NCBI GenBank assembly: GCA_937885465.1
Contig: CAKZZM010000167.1
Span: 1-46,662, forward strand
Direction of reading: 5' to 3'
Length of the DNA: 46,662 nt
From: an uncultured Bacteroidales bacterium
GTDB lineage: Bacteria > Bacteroidota > Bacteroidia > Bacteroidales > Paludibacteraceae
Positions 7,189 through 15,254 of this stretch are shown in pieces; position 1 is the first letter of the stretch; each line of letters begins with the position of its first letter. Below the pieces are notes generated by a model. That model saw only the letters and a list, made by a program, of their open reading frames with translations, ran no database searches and was not told the DNA's origin. The translations under genes and the position numbers were made by a program.

Positions 7189-8571
7189 ATGTGGAAAAAT
7201 TGTCAGATTTTATTTTTATTGTGTTTATTTACTCTACCTGCGTTGGCTATGCGTGATGCGTCGGTCAATATATCATGGATAGAGATTAAAGTGGCGGATA
7301 GTATTGCGGGTGATAGCGTCAGTTTTCGTATGCGTCGTGTAGATAACGGTTCATTTGTGATGGGTGCAACTCCTGAGCAGCGCAGTGATGATGATGCTAT
7401 TGATCACCCGTCGCATTATGTGAGTATGAGTGCTTATTATATAGGAGAGACGGAGGTGACTCAGCAGTTATGGCGTGCGGTGATGCATTATTTGCCGAGT
7501 CCTGAGGGTGTGGCGAATCTAAATGCTCCTGTTAGTTGGATAACATGGAAGGACGCGGTATTATTTACGGAGCGTTTATCAGAGATTACGGGTTATTCGT
7601 TTCATCTGCCGACGGAGGCTCAGTGGGAGTATGCAGCCCGCGGTGGTCAGAAGGCTCAAGAGGTGAGGTTTGCCGGTAGTAATAGGGCGGAGGATGTTGG
7701 TTGGGTATATAGCAATAGCGGAAATAGGGCGCATGAGATAAAAGGGAAGAAGGCTAATGTATTAGGACTTTATGATATGACGGGCAATGTGAGCGAGTGG
7801 TGTTCAGATTGGATTGGTCCGTATCGATTAGGAGAACAGCCTGACCCGACGGGACCGGAGACTGATTCCGTCGGGTTGCCTGTCGGGTTGAACGATTATT
7901 GGAGTGTAGAAAAAGTGGCGCGAGGTGGCAGTTGGGATAATAGTGCAGATAATATTCATTTGAGTAGCAGAGGTCATCACCCGCTTGAGTACGCTGCTAA
8001 TGATTGCGGATTGAGATTGGCGATGACAGATCCTTTTTCCGTACAAGAAGATAATACATTGCCTAAGGTAAAAAACTTCAAGGTGGGAAAAAAGAAATTG
8101 AAATTCAGGTTAGTAGAAGCTGAAAAGCCTTTCTATATAGCAGAAGATGCTCTGACTAATGCAGAGTGGGTAGCGGTATTGGGCAAATATAATTCAGAGA
8201 ACATAGAGGCAAATAAGGCGGCAGTAACGGGGGTGAGTAGGTCGCGTCAAGAGGTGTTTTGCGAAAAGGTAAGCCGGCAGAATAGTTATTCAGATTTTCT
8301 TGCGGGGGGCAGTGTGATGATATTGTCGGTTGCGAGTGATGAGGATATGCGAATAGCTGAGCACGCTGGTGTTAGTCTGCATATACCCAAGAGTGTCCCG
8401 AAGACTGACAGACAAGGCTCTGCATACAGCAGGGAAAGGAGACAAGCAAAGAATATCTCTGTTCTTGCTGAATTAGTCGGCGTCAGAGTACAGGTGCCGG
8501 AGGATAAGGTTTTGGAAACACTGATTGAGGATAAGCGGAATACTACCCCTCTTTATCTTGTGTTGAAATAG
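7189..8571 (+). CDS. Secreted FGE/SUMF-like protein with a degenerate second module
   Basis: A clear signal peptide (residues 1-20, ending PALA) shows export. Residues 45-280 form a formylglycine-generating-enzyme-like domain: MGATPEQR, YYIGETEVTQQLWRAVM, LPTEAQWEYAARGG, LYDMTGNVSEWCSDW and VARGGSWDN. The Cys normally found after the GGSW block is absent (NIHLSSRG), so sulfatase-activating chemistry is unlikely. Many Bacteroidetes members of this fold are structural or lectin-like. Residues 305-430 look like a worn second copy: FYIAEDALTNAEWVAVLG echoes the first YYIGETEVT block, and LHIPKSVPKTDRQGSA echoes the LPTEAQW block. The 3' end overlaps the convergent PAP2 gene by 29 bases. Confidence 0.85.
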   Translation: MWKNCQILFLLCLFTLPALAMRDASVNISWIEIKVADSIAGDSVSFRMRRVDNGSFVMGATPEQRSDDDAIDHPSHYVSMSAYYIGETEVTQQLWRAVMHYLPSPEGVANLNAPVSWITWKDAVLFTERLSEITGYSFHLPTEAQWEYAARGGQKAQEVRFAGSNRAEDVGWVYSNSGNRAHEIKGKKANVLGLYDMTGNVSEWCSDWIGPYRLGEQPDPTGPETDSVGLPVGLNDYWSVEKVARGGSWDNSADNIHLSSRGHHPLEYAANDCGLRLAMTDPFSVQEDNTLPKVKNFKVGKKKLKFRLVEAEKPFYIAEDALTNAEWVAVLGKYNSENIEANKAAVTGVSRSRQEVFCEKVSRQNSYSDFLAGGSVMILSVASDEDMRIAEHAGVSLHIPKSVPKTDRQGSAYSRERRQAKNISVLAELVGVRVQVPEDKVLETLIEDKRNTTPLYLVLK

Positions 8572-9262
8572 GTTTGTTTTGACGTTTTTTTGTAGATATA
8601 TTTCTTATGAGCAATAAGGTGAATAAGGCTGATAAGGTGCCGATTACAGAGCCAACGAAGACATCGAGCAGAAAGTGTTGCGACAGGTATATGCGGGAGT
8701 AGCCGCCTGTAAGTGCGAGGATAAAGCAAGATAGCCCCCAAATTATTTCGAAAAGGTTTTTGTGTTTGGCGTGTTGAGTGGGGCAAAGCAGGAATACTGT
8801 GATAGTGAAGAATGCGAAGAAAGTGGCGGTATGTCCTGACGGGAACGAGTGCCAGGCGTTTATTCTTACTCCTTCAACGAGTTGCAGCATGTCGGCATTA
8901 CCATATTGCTCGGTGAACCATGTTACAGGTCGTGGCATATTCCACGAGTGCTTGATAATCTGTACGATGAGCGCCGATATGCCTTCAGTGATGGCGTAAC
9001 TGATTGTTAGTCTCCATTGCTTAAATGCAAGTGGCAGGAGCATAAAGAGATAAAGAAGCCACTCGGCAAAAGAAGAGTAGTAGCGAAAAAAAGTATCGGA
9101 AAAAGGCCTATGCTGCCCTTGAAGCGCGAGATGCAGGTAGTCGGTCGGGTAGGATAGGAGGAGGTAGCCTTCGGCTATCCACAGCAGAACGCAGCAAGTG
9201 AGGAAAGTGAGTAGTGAAGAGTTACAGGCGTGATGTGTGATGTGTGATGTGTGTTTGTTCAC
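8543..9262 (-). CDS. PAP2-family membrane phosphatase
   Basis: The 239 residues hold about five or six hydrophobic helices and all three PAP2 motifs: KHSWNMPRP (KX6RP), SFPSGH, and SRIYLSQHFLLD (SRX5HX3D). Such enzymes remove phosphate from lipid phosphates such as phosphatidate or undecaprenyl diphosphate at the membrane; the substrate cannot be read from sequence. The start is a GTG at 9262, followed by a CACACATCACACAT microsatellite encoding a His-rich N-terminus. A TATCTTTG promoter element lies only 21 bases upstream, so the leader is very short. Confidence 0.9.
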   Translation of the reverse strand: MNKHTSHITHHACNSSLLTFLTCCVLLWIAEGYLLLSYPTDYLHLALQGQHRPFSDTFFRYYSSFAEWLLYLFMLLPLAFKQWRLTISYAITEGISALIVQIIKHSWNMPRPVTWFTEQYGNADMLQLVEGVRINAWHSFPSGHTATFFAFFTITVFLLCPTQHAKHKNLFEIIWGLSCFILALTGGYSRIYLSQHFLLDVFVGSVIGTLSALFTLLLIRNISTKKRQNKPISTQDKEG

Positions 9263-9282
9263 GACAAAATTGTTTTCTCTGA

Positions 9283-9290
9283 CAAAGATA
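9283..9290 (-). promoter_or_regulatory. Probable PAP2 gene promoter, -7 element
   Basis: The minus strand reads TATCTTTG just upstream of the GTG start at 9262. Confidence 0.5.
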
Positions 9291-9350
9291 ATTAATTTTG
9301 TTTGTTAATAAAAATGTTTTTTAAAAAATTAGAAAGTTGATTTTAATTTA

Positions 9351-9382
9351 TTTGTGAGCGTTATAAAAAAACGTTAATTTTG
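9351..9382 (+). promoter_or_regulatory. Promoter of the holA-metK region
   Basis: TTTG at 9351 and TAATTTTG at 9375 are separated by 20 bases, a textbook Bacteroidetes promoter. It leaves a leader of about 90 bases before the holA ATG at 9481, with a small CCATT/AATGG hairpin. Confidence 0.65.
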
Positions 9383-9480
9383 CAAAGATATTACTGAGGT
9401 GAGGTTAGCCCCGTCAGTTTCAACCATTGAGAAAATGGCTAAGCGCAATCTCGCGAGAAAAGAACAGGAACAGAGATATA

Positions 9481-10509
9481 ATGGTTTGCACTTACGAGCA
9501 AATATTATCTGATTTGAAGAAGCAGAGTTATGCTCCCGTATATTTTTTATATGGTGAGGAGCCTTATTATATTGATGTCCTCTCTAATTATATGGAGCGT
9601 TACTTGCTTGATGATACTGCCAAATCATTTGATCAGCAGGTCTTTTACGGTAAGGATATGCAGGACATAAGTCCTATCCTCAATGCTGCTCGTCGTTTTC
9701 CGATGATGTCTGATAAGCAGTTGATAATCTTTAAGGAGGCTCAAATGGTAAAGAAGTGGGAAAATTTCAATTTATATTGGAATAACCCGCTTCAATCAAC
9801 TATTCTTGTTATTTGCTATAAGGGTAAGCCTGATAAGCGTCTTACTGCGTTCAAGGATATAGAGAAGAAGTGCGTGGTGATGGAGTCTGCTCAGGTAAGT
9901 AACTATCAGATAAACAAATGGATATTGTCTTATATCAAGCAGTGGAACGAAACGGCGGGGGTAACTAATCAGGTGAAAATTGACGAGCGCGTAGTTCAGT
10001 TGTTGGCAGATTCGTTGGGCAATGATTTGACTCGAATAACGGTAGAGTTGCAAAAACTCGTCAACGGCAGACCGGCAGGGGTTAATGTGATAGATGCCGC
10101 TCTCGTACAACGCAATATAGGTATCAGCAAAGATTATAATGCTTTCGAGTTGCAAGATGCGTTTGTCAGTCGCGATATTGTAAAAGCGAATAAGATAACG
10201 CAGTATTTTGCCGCCAATAAGGAGCACGCTATTCAAAAGGAACTGGCAATGGTTTTTTCGTTTTTCTCCAATTTGATGATTTATCATTATTTGAAAGACA
10301 AAAGTACTCAGTCGGTTGCGCAGGCTTTGAAGATAGGACAGTATTTTGTGAGAAACTATGCGGCAGCCGCGAGGCAGTATAGTGCAGGTAAGGTATTTAA
10401 GATTATCGGATATATCAGAGAAACAGATGCCAAGTCAAAAGGAATAGAAGGCATAAGTTATTCCGACGCAGATTTATGGAAAGAACTGATATATAAGATA
10501 ATGCACTGA
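9481..10509 (+). CDS. holA: DNA polymerase III delta subunit
   Basis: The 342 residues match HolA, the clamp-loader subunit that opens the beta sliding clamp during DNA replication. Recognisable blocks are YFLYGEEPYYIDVL near the start, LIIFKEAQMVKKWE, and LADSLGNDLTRITVELQKL in the lid region, with the helical C-terminal collar after it. I chose the ATG at 9481 because the open frame extends upstream only through a TTG at 9427 and the protein family begins close to this ATG. The stop codon lies only 10 bases before the riboswitch-like element preceding metK. Confidence 0.93.
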   Translation: MVCTYEQILSDLKKQSYAPVYFLYGEEPYYIDVLSNYMERYLLDDTAKSFDQQVFYGKDMQDISPILNAARRFPMMSDKQLIIFKEAQMVKKWENFNLYWNNPLQSTILVICYKGKPDKRLTAFKDIEKKCVVMESAQVSNYQINKWILSYIKQWNETAGVTNQVKIDERVVQLLADSLGNDLTRITVELQKLVNGRPAGVNVIDAALVQRNIGISKDYNAFELQDAFVSRDIVKANKITQYFAANKEHAIQKELAMVFSFFSNLMIYHYLKDKSTQSVAQALKIGQYFVRNYAAAARQYSAGKVFKIIGYIRETDAKSKGIEGISYSDADLWKELIYKIMH

Positions 10510-10518
10510 TATTTCTTA

Positions 10519-10573
10519 TAGGGGAGTGATTTGGGCTGCTTGCGACCCCTGATAAAAAACGCTAAAATGCCCA
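10519..10573 (+). ncRNA. SAM-II riboswitch candidate upstream of metK
   Basis: The 55 bases match the SAM-II layout in order. The P1 left arm is AGGGG at 10520-10524, then loop 1 with the conserved GTGATTT, then GGGC at 10533-10536. TTGCGA follows, then the P1 right arm CCCCT at 10546-10550, GATAAA, the conserved GCTAAAA at 10561-10567, and GCCC at 10569-10572, which can pair with GGGC to close the H-type pseudoknot. The metK ATG follows 30 bases later. Sensing S-adenosylmethionine to lower SAM synthetase synthesis is the expected logic. Two extra bases seem to lie between P1 and the GTGATTT loop compared with the versions I remember. Confidence 0.8.
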
Positions 10574-10602
10574 TAATCGTTTAATTTTAAGTCTATCAGA
10601 TT

Positions 10603-11865
10603 ATGGTTTATTATTTTACATCCGAGTCCGTCTCGGAAGGGCATCCTGATAAAGTTGCTGATCAAATTTCAGATGCTATTCTTGATAATTTTCTTGCAAA
10701 TGATTCCCAATCGCATGTGGCCTGCGAAACGATGGTAACAACGGGTCAGGTTGTTATTGCGGGTGAGGTGTCGTCAAACACTTACATTGATGTTCAGCAG
10801 ATAGTGCGTGATACAATTGCTCGCATCGGATATACGAAGTCGGCTTACAAGTTTGAGGCGGAGTCGTGCGGAATATTCACCGCTTTGCATGAGCAGTCAT
10901 CGGATATCAATCAGGGTGTCAGTCGCGGTACTATATTAGAGCAAGGAGCAGGCGATCAGGGAATGATGTTCGGTTATGCCACAAATGAGACGGAGAGTTA
11001 TATGCCATTGACGCTTGATATTGCGCATACACTGGTGTTTACACTCGCTCGTATTCGTAAGGAAGGCAAGGTGATGCGTTATTTGCGCCCGGATGCAAAG
11101 TCTCAGGTTACGATAGAGTACGCGGAAGACGGTACTCCGTTGCGGATTGATACGATAGTTCTTTCTACCCAGCATGATCCGGATGTTGAGCAGGAGCAGA
11201 TTAGGCGGGATATAATTGAGCAGTTGATACCTGTTGTTACTCACAGAGATAGCAGTTACGAGCGTTTGTTTAGCCGTTTTCTGCAAGAGGTACAAGGTGG
11301 TAAGGCGAAGTTGTTTGTTAACCCGACCGGACAATTTATCATTGGCGGTCCTCATGGTGATACGGGGCTCACGGGCAGGAAGATTATTGTTGATACCTAC
11401 GGGGGTAGAGGTGCTCATGGCGGTGGCGCTTTTTCAGGCAAAGACCCGTCGAAGGTTGACCGTTCTGCGGCGTATGCTGCGAGATGGATTGCGAAGAATC
11501 TTGTGGCAGCGGGTGTTGCGAGAGAAGTGCTGGTGCAGATTAGTTATGCTATAGGAGTGGCGGAGCCGGTGAGTCTGTATGTAAATACTTACGGTACTGC
11601 TGCTCAAGGACTTGACGATTATACTATTGCTGCCCGATTGCCTAAGTTGTTTGACCTTCGTCCGGGGGCTATTGAGCAGAGGTTGAAACTGCGAGAACCG
11701 ATATATGAAGAAACGGCTGCCTACGGACATGTAGGCAGGTCGCCGCAGAAGAAAGTGAAGTCATTTGTAGATGGCGATGGTAAGGTGTTTGAGAAAGAGG
11801 TTGAACTGTTTACTTGGGAAAAATTAGATATGGTGGAACAGATTAAGAAAAATTTTGGCTTATGA
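10603..11865 (+). CDS. metK: S-adenosylmethionine synthetase
   Basis: The 420-residue enzyme makes S-adenosylmethionine from methionine and ATP in the cytoplasm. All signatures are present: SEGHPDK at residues 11-17, GAGDQGMMFGYA in the ATP-binding region, and GGGAFSGKDPSKVDRSAAY in the P-loop-like segment. The length fits Bacteroidetes MetK proteins. It lies behind a SAM-II riboswitch candidate, and its stop overlaps the lspA start (ATGA), so metK, lspA and the DUF4296 lipoprotein gene are translationally linked. Confidence 0.98.
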   Translation: MVYYFTSESVSEGHPDKVADQISDAILDNFLANDSQSHVACETMVTTGQVVIAGEVSSNTYIDVQQIVRDTIARIGYTKSAYKFEAESCGIFTALHEQSSDINQGVSRGTILEQGAGDQGMMFGYATNETESYMPLTLDIAHTLVFTLARIRKEGKVMRYLRPDAKSQVTIEYAEDGTPLRIDTIVLSTQHDPDVEQEQIRRDIIEQLIPVVTHRDSSYERLFSRFLQEVQGGKAKLFVNPTGQFIIGGPHGDTGLTGRKIIVDTYGGRGAHGGGAFSGKDPSKVDRSAAYAARWIAKNLVAAGVAREVLVQISYAIGVAEPVSLYVNTYGTAAQGLDDYTIAARLPKLFDLRPGAIEQRLKLREPIYEETAAYGHVGRSPQKKVKSFVDGDGKVFEKEVELFTWEKLDMVEQIKKNFGL

Positions 11866-12449
11866 AGAAACAACAGATAGGAGTAATACTCGGAGTCGCC
11901 TTTCTGCTTCTCCTTGCAGACCAGTTGCTGAAATTTTATGTTAAACTGAATTTCACTCTCGGTGAGACGCGAGAGATTTTTTCGTGGTTTCAGTTGTGCT
12001 TCGTTGAGAATGACGGGATGGCGTTCGGAATAGAGTGGTTTGACAAATTGTTCCTCACCTTATTTAGGATAGTGGCCGTCGGGTTGCTTATTTGGTATAT
12101 GGTGAGGTTGTGCCGAGCGGGTGTCAGTACAGGCTATTTGGCTGTTATAGCATTGCTGACGGCAGGTGCGTTGGGTAATATAATTGATTGCCTGTTTTAT
12201 GGTCTGTTTTTCTCTGCTTCTACGCCATGGGAAGTAGCATCGATAGTGTCGTGGGGTGAGGGGTATGCCGATTTCTTTTACGGGCGGGTAGTGGATATGT
12301 TTTATTTCCCTATCATTCACAATGCCGCGGGTCAAGTGATATTTTTCCGCCCTGTTTTTAATCTTGCGGATAGCGCTATAACAGTGTCTGTTTTCCTTAT
12401 TTTATTAGTGCCTTCATTCCGTCGCGCTTTGAATGAGTCATTGAAATGA
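11862..12449 (+). CDS. lspA: Lipoprotein signal peptidase (signal peptidase II)
   Basis: The 195 residues carry four hydrophobic segments and the family blocks LLADQLLKFYVK, FVENDGMAFG, and the two catalytic aspartates in GRVVDMFYF and FNLADSAITV. The enzyme cleaves signal peptides from lipid-modified prolipoproteins in the inner membrane. A long loop between segments 3 and 4 is usual in Bacteroidetes. It overlaps metK by four bases upstream and the DUF4296 lipoprotein by four bases downstream. Confidence 0.96.
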   Translation: MKKQQIGVILGVAFLLLLADQLLKFYVKLNFTLGETREIFSWFQLCFVENDGMAFGIEWFDKLFLTLFRIVAVGLLIWYMVRLCRAGVSTGYLAVIALLTAGALGNIIDCLFYGLFFSASTPWEVASIVSWGEGYADFFYGRVVDMFYFPIIHNAAGQVIFFRPVFNLADSAITVSVFLILLVPSFRRALNESLK

Positions 12450-13051
12450 AAAGGGTTATATTTGCCATATATATTCTTTGCTGCTTGCTTCTGTGTTTCT
12501 CCTCTTGTGCAATTCGTCCCGACGGAGTGTTGTCAAGCGGGAAGATGGTGAATGTGCTTGTTGATTTGCATAGCGCAGAGGGGGTATTGCAACTTGCGGG
12601 ATATAACTACGGACACGATGATGAGGTGAGATTATACTACGGGATGATACTTGCGGAGCACGGTGTGACTCAGGCGCAGTTTGATTCATCGCTGGTGTGG
12701 TACACCGATCACCCGCAGTATTTTCAGAGGGTATATCCGAAAGTGATAAAGCGCTTGCAGCAGAGGCACGATACCCAAACCGCATTACTCACAGCGCAGG
12801 ATAATGAATTGAAGCAGCTGTTGGCAGATAGTTTGTCGCATACCGCTAATGACTCAGCCTACGCTTTTATGCGCTTACCTGAGGGAACAATAATTATGTC
12901 GAATGGAACTGTTCGCTTGCCTGCTGATGCCGTGGCAAGGCAGTATAGAGAGGGTTTGGATATACCTTTTGACCGCACAGAGCCGCCCATTCCGCTTTGT
13001 ACCGAAGCATTTATAAATGATGGTTTGGCTAACAAGCCGAGAACCAAATAA
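12446..13051 (+). CDS. DUF4296 lipoprotein
   Basis: The 201-residue protein has a lipoprotein signal ending CFSSC, with the modified Cys at residue 21. The DUF4296 region follows, with MVNVLVDLHSAEGVL, YYGMILAEHGVTQAQFDSSLVWY and a YPKVIKRL helix. A DUF4296 gene directly after lspA is a standard arrangement in Bacteroidetes. Its function is unknown, and an envelope location is inferred from the lipobox. Its start overlaps the lspA stop by ATGA. Confidence 0.88.
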   Translation: MKRVIFAIYILCCLLLCFSSCAIRPDGVLSSGKMVNVLVDLHSAEGVLQLAGYNYGHDDEVRLYYGMILAEHGVTQAQFDSSLVWYTDHPQYFQRVYPKVIKRLQQRHDTQTALLTAQDNELKQLLADSLSHTANDSAYAFMRLPEGTIIMSNGTVRLPADAVARQYREGLDIPFDRTEPPIPLCTEAFINDGLANKPRTK

Positions 13052-13086
13052 AGCGAATAAGACGCGGCAATAGTATAGTAGCCGTT

Positions 13087-13140
13087 TAGTAGTGAGTCAC
13101 TCCTGTGCTTCGCGCGAGGCACAGGAGTGACTCGCTACTA
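13087..13140. repeat. 54-base near-perfect palindrome
   Basis: A 22-base arm at 13087-13108 is matched by 13119-13140 with one G-T wobble, and the 10-base centre (TTCGCGCGAG) is itself nearly palindromic. It lies 35 bases after the DUF4296 stop. It could act as a bidirectional terminator, but no T-run follows, so an inserted hairpin element is equally likely. Confidence 0.6.
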
Positions 13141-13156
13141 TGAAAAAAGCAAATGA

Positions 13157-13362
13157 CAATTATCCCGAAACGGTCATTAGCGTTTTGATGATTATGGTTT
13201 TATTTTTGATTAGATTTTTTGCCGGTTTGATGGCGCAATGGGGTTCCATTGTAACTGAAAAGCGGTAAAAAAGATGACTAAAATTTAGTGGAGAACGCCT
13301 CCGAGCGTTCAGACGAAAGCCTTGTAAGCGCAAAATGGTCTAATGACCGTTTTGGGATTATA
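13157..13362 (+). mobile_element. MITE-like element, copy A (interrupted by the 25-base repeat)
   Basis: The ends are inverted repeats: CCCGAAACGGTCATTAG at 13164 faces CTAATGACCGTTTTGGG ending at 13357. The interior matches, in inverse orientation, the block at 20052-20222, sharing a GATTAGATTTTTTGCCGG core and GAAAGCCTTGTAAGCGC. Copy A contains the GGAGAACG repeat at 13286-13310, which copy B lacks. The right end runs into the stop codon of the GNAT-like gene. A 42-codon open frame inside it (13140-13268) is probably not a gene. Confidence 0.65.
13286..13310 (+). repeat. GGAGAACG repeat, copy inside the MITE-like element
   Basis: A variant copy: GGAGAACG-CCTCC then GAGCGTTC. The two changes from consensus are T to C and A to G. 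It is the leftmost copy in the window and fills a site that is empty in the sister element near 20.1 kb. Confidence 0.85.
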
Positions 13363-14491
13363 ATGCCATCTTGTATGCGCGGTGGCGCTTGTGGATGCGG
13401 TGGTCGAAACCGGTGAAGTTGGCTATGTTCTTAGAGTTGGCTTCGAGGATATTGGTCGTTTCAACCCGTTTGATGCCGTATTTGTTGAACCAAGGTATTT
13501 GTTCGGCGAAGATGAGTGCGTGGGCTCCGTGTTCTTGGTAGTCGGGACGAACGGCAATAAGAAGAAGGTCGAAGGCGTCCATCTTTTTGGCTTTAAGTGC
13601 TTTGATGAGGTGATACCAACCGAAGGGGAAGAGCGTTCCACCCGCTTTCTGCATAGCGATAGTGAGGTCGGGCATACCTAAACCGAGAGCCACAATCTCG
13701 TTCTTGTCGTTTTCAATAATAGTAACGAAATCGAAATTTAGCAAGCCGAAATAGTATTCGCTATAAAACCGCATCTGCTCTTTTGTCAGCGGCTGATAGT
13801 TATATAGTTTGGAATAGGCATCGGAAAGGACTTCGAAGTATTCCATATTAGGGTAGCGTTGGAGCAGTTCTTTGGAATTTTTTACCTTGATTATACGCAG
13901 GTGACTTCGTCTTTGCACGATATCTGCCATTCGTTGCCATCTCTCGGGCACTGCGTTCGGTGGCGTTATTTGAATAGCAATCCAGTCAACATCTTTCTCA
14001 AATCCATAGTCGGTGAAATGCTTCTCATAGTATGGAAAATTGTATTGTTCGGGCATGGCAGCCATCTCGGCGTAGCCGTCAACGAGCAGTCCTTCTTTGT
14101 CCATATCGGTAAAACCGACGGGACCATTCATCTCGGTCATTCCGTGTTCTCTGCCCCAAACTCGTGCGGTATCTAAGAGAGCATGACTTACTTCAAGGTC
14201 ATCGATGAAATCGAACCAGCCGAAGCGCATCTTTTTGCACTGCCACACCTCGTTGGCTTTGTGGTTTATGATGGCGGCGATGCGACCTACAGCCTTATTG
14301 TCGCGATAGGCGAGGAAAAGACCAAACTCACTGAAATCAAGTGCGGGATTTTTGCCCTTGGTGAAGGTGTTTATCTCATCGTAATCAAGAGTGGGGCAAT
14401 AGTATTTATTCCCGTTGTAAAGTTTGTTGGCAAAACCGACGAACTCGCGCATTTCACGCTTCGTTTGGACTCTTCGAATCTCAATTGACAT
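13358..14491 (-). CDS. GNAT-like acyltransferase family protein
   Basis: The 377 residues resemble a Bacteroidetes family with a GNAT-type fold (IEIRRVQTKREMREFVGFAN at the start, YRDNKAVGRIAAIINHKAN in the acyl-CoA binding area, and a C-terminal repeat of the fold with LLLIAVRPDYQEHGAHALIF). The substrate is unknown. There is no signal peptide, so it is cytoplasmic. It is transcribed toward the DUF4296 gene, and its TAA at 13358 coincides with the end of the MITE-like element, so the element may have reshaped its 3' end. Confidence 0.75.
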   Translation of the reverse strand: MSIEIRRVQTKREMREFVGFANKLYNGNKYYCPTLDYDEINTFTKGKNPALDFSEFGLFLAYRDNKAVGRIAAIINHKANEVWQCKKMRFGWFDFIDDLEVSHALLDTARVWGREHGMTEMNGPVGFTDMDKEGLLVDGYAEMAAMPEQYNFPYYEKHFTDYGFEKDVDWIAIQITPPNAVPERWQRMADIVQRRSHLRIIKVKNSKELLQRYPNMEYFEVLSDAYSKLYNYQPLTKEQMRFYSEYYFGLLNFDFVTIIENDKNEIVALGLGMPDLTIAMQKAGGTLFPFGWYHLIKALKAKKMDAFDLLLIAVRPDYQEHGAHALIFAEQIPWFNKYGIKRVETTNILEANSKNIANFTGFDHRIHKRHRAYKMAL

Positions 14492-14613
14492 GGTGGTAGT
14501 ATTTTATTTTCAATTAGACAAATAAAAAACGCAATTTTTGCAAAAAATACATAGTATATGTTACAAAATTACAAATTTTTATGATAAAAACCAAATATGT
14601 CATTTTTTTTGTG

Positions 14614-14621
14614 TAATTTTG
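14614..14621 (+). promoter_or_regulatory. Promoter -7 element for the LOG gene
   Basis: TAATTTTG lies 37 bases before the ATG at 14658. No clear TTTG occurs 20 bases upstream, where the sequence is an AT-rich tract. Confidence 0.5.
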
Positions 14622-14657
14622 CAATAATTTTCGTAATATACGTTATATTGGATACAA

Positions 14658-15254
14658 ATGTACACTGAGGAAGAGATAAAAAAAGTAGCAGTTTATTGTG
14701 CGTCGTCGTCGCGCTTGCGCGATTGTTTTTATGAGGACGCGTATCGCGTCGGCGAGCTGTTGGCAGAGGCTGGCAAAGAGGTTATTTACGGAGCAGGGCA
14801 CATGGGGTTGATGGGTAAGATGGCTGATGGCGTTTTGGCAAGAGGCGGAAAGTTGACCGGCGTTATCCCGCAGTTTATGATTGATCAAGGTTGGCATAAC
14901 AGAAAATGCAGCGACATGGTTGTTACAAAAGATATGGCCGATCGCAAGACATGGATATGGCAACATTCTGATGCTCTGCTTGCTTTGCCCGGCGGAATAG
15001 GAACCCTTGATGAACTGAGTGAAGTGCTGGTGCTTAAGCAGTTAGGAATTGTAACGCAGCCGATTGTGCTTCTTAATACAGAAGGCTTTTATGAGCCTTT
15101 TGTGAAGATGATTGAGAAGATGATAGAGGAGCAGTTTATGCTCGATTTTCATCGTGATATGTTTTCTGTGGTGAATAAACCTGAGCATATTATTCCCGCT
15201 ATTATGGAATCTGCTAAGTGGAGCAAAGACTCTCTCAAAAAAGCAAAATTTTGA
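14658..15254 (+). CDS. LOG-family (TIGR00730) nucleotide phosphoribohydrolase-like protein
   Basis: The 198 residues show the LOG family hallmarks: VAVYCASSSRLRD at the start, VIYGAGHMGLMG, then KTWIWQHSDALLALPGGIGTLDEL, which holds the PGGxGTxxE-type motif. Family members release the base from nucleoside 5'-monophosphates; in bacteria the physiological substrate is often unclear. It overlaps the DUF4271 gene at its stop (TGATG), so the two are translationally coupled. Confidence 0.92.
   Translation: MYTEEEIKKVAVYCASSSRLRDCFYEDAYRVGELLAEAGKEVIYGAGHMGLMGKMADGVLARGGKLTGVIPQFMIDQGWHNRKCSDMVVTKDMADRKTWIWQHSDALLALPGGIGTLDELSEVLVLKQLGIVTQPIVLLNTEGFYEPFVKMIEKMIEEQFMLDFHRDMFSVVNKPEHIIPAIMESAKWSKDSLKKAKF

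Noticed and set aside
9427..9480. Upstream extension of holA from TTG
   Set aside because: The ATG at 9481 matches the family N-terminus and the extension has no support.
13140..13268. 42-codon open frame (starts MKKANDNYPETV) that could be a small membrane protein
   Set aside because: It lies within and just before the MITE-like element, its start is the end of the palindrome, and the homologous block at 20.1 kb does not keep a comparable gene.
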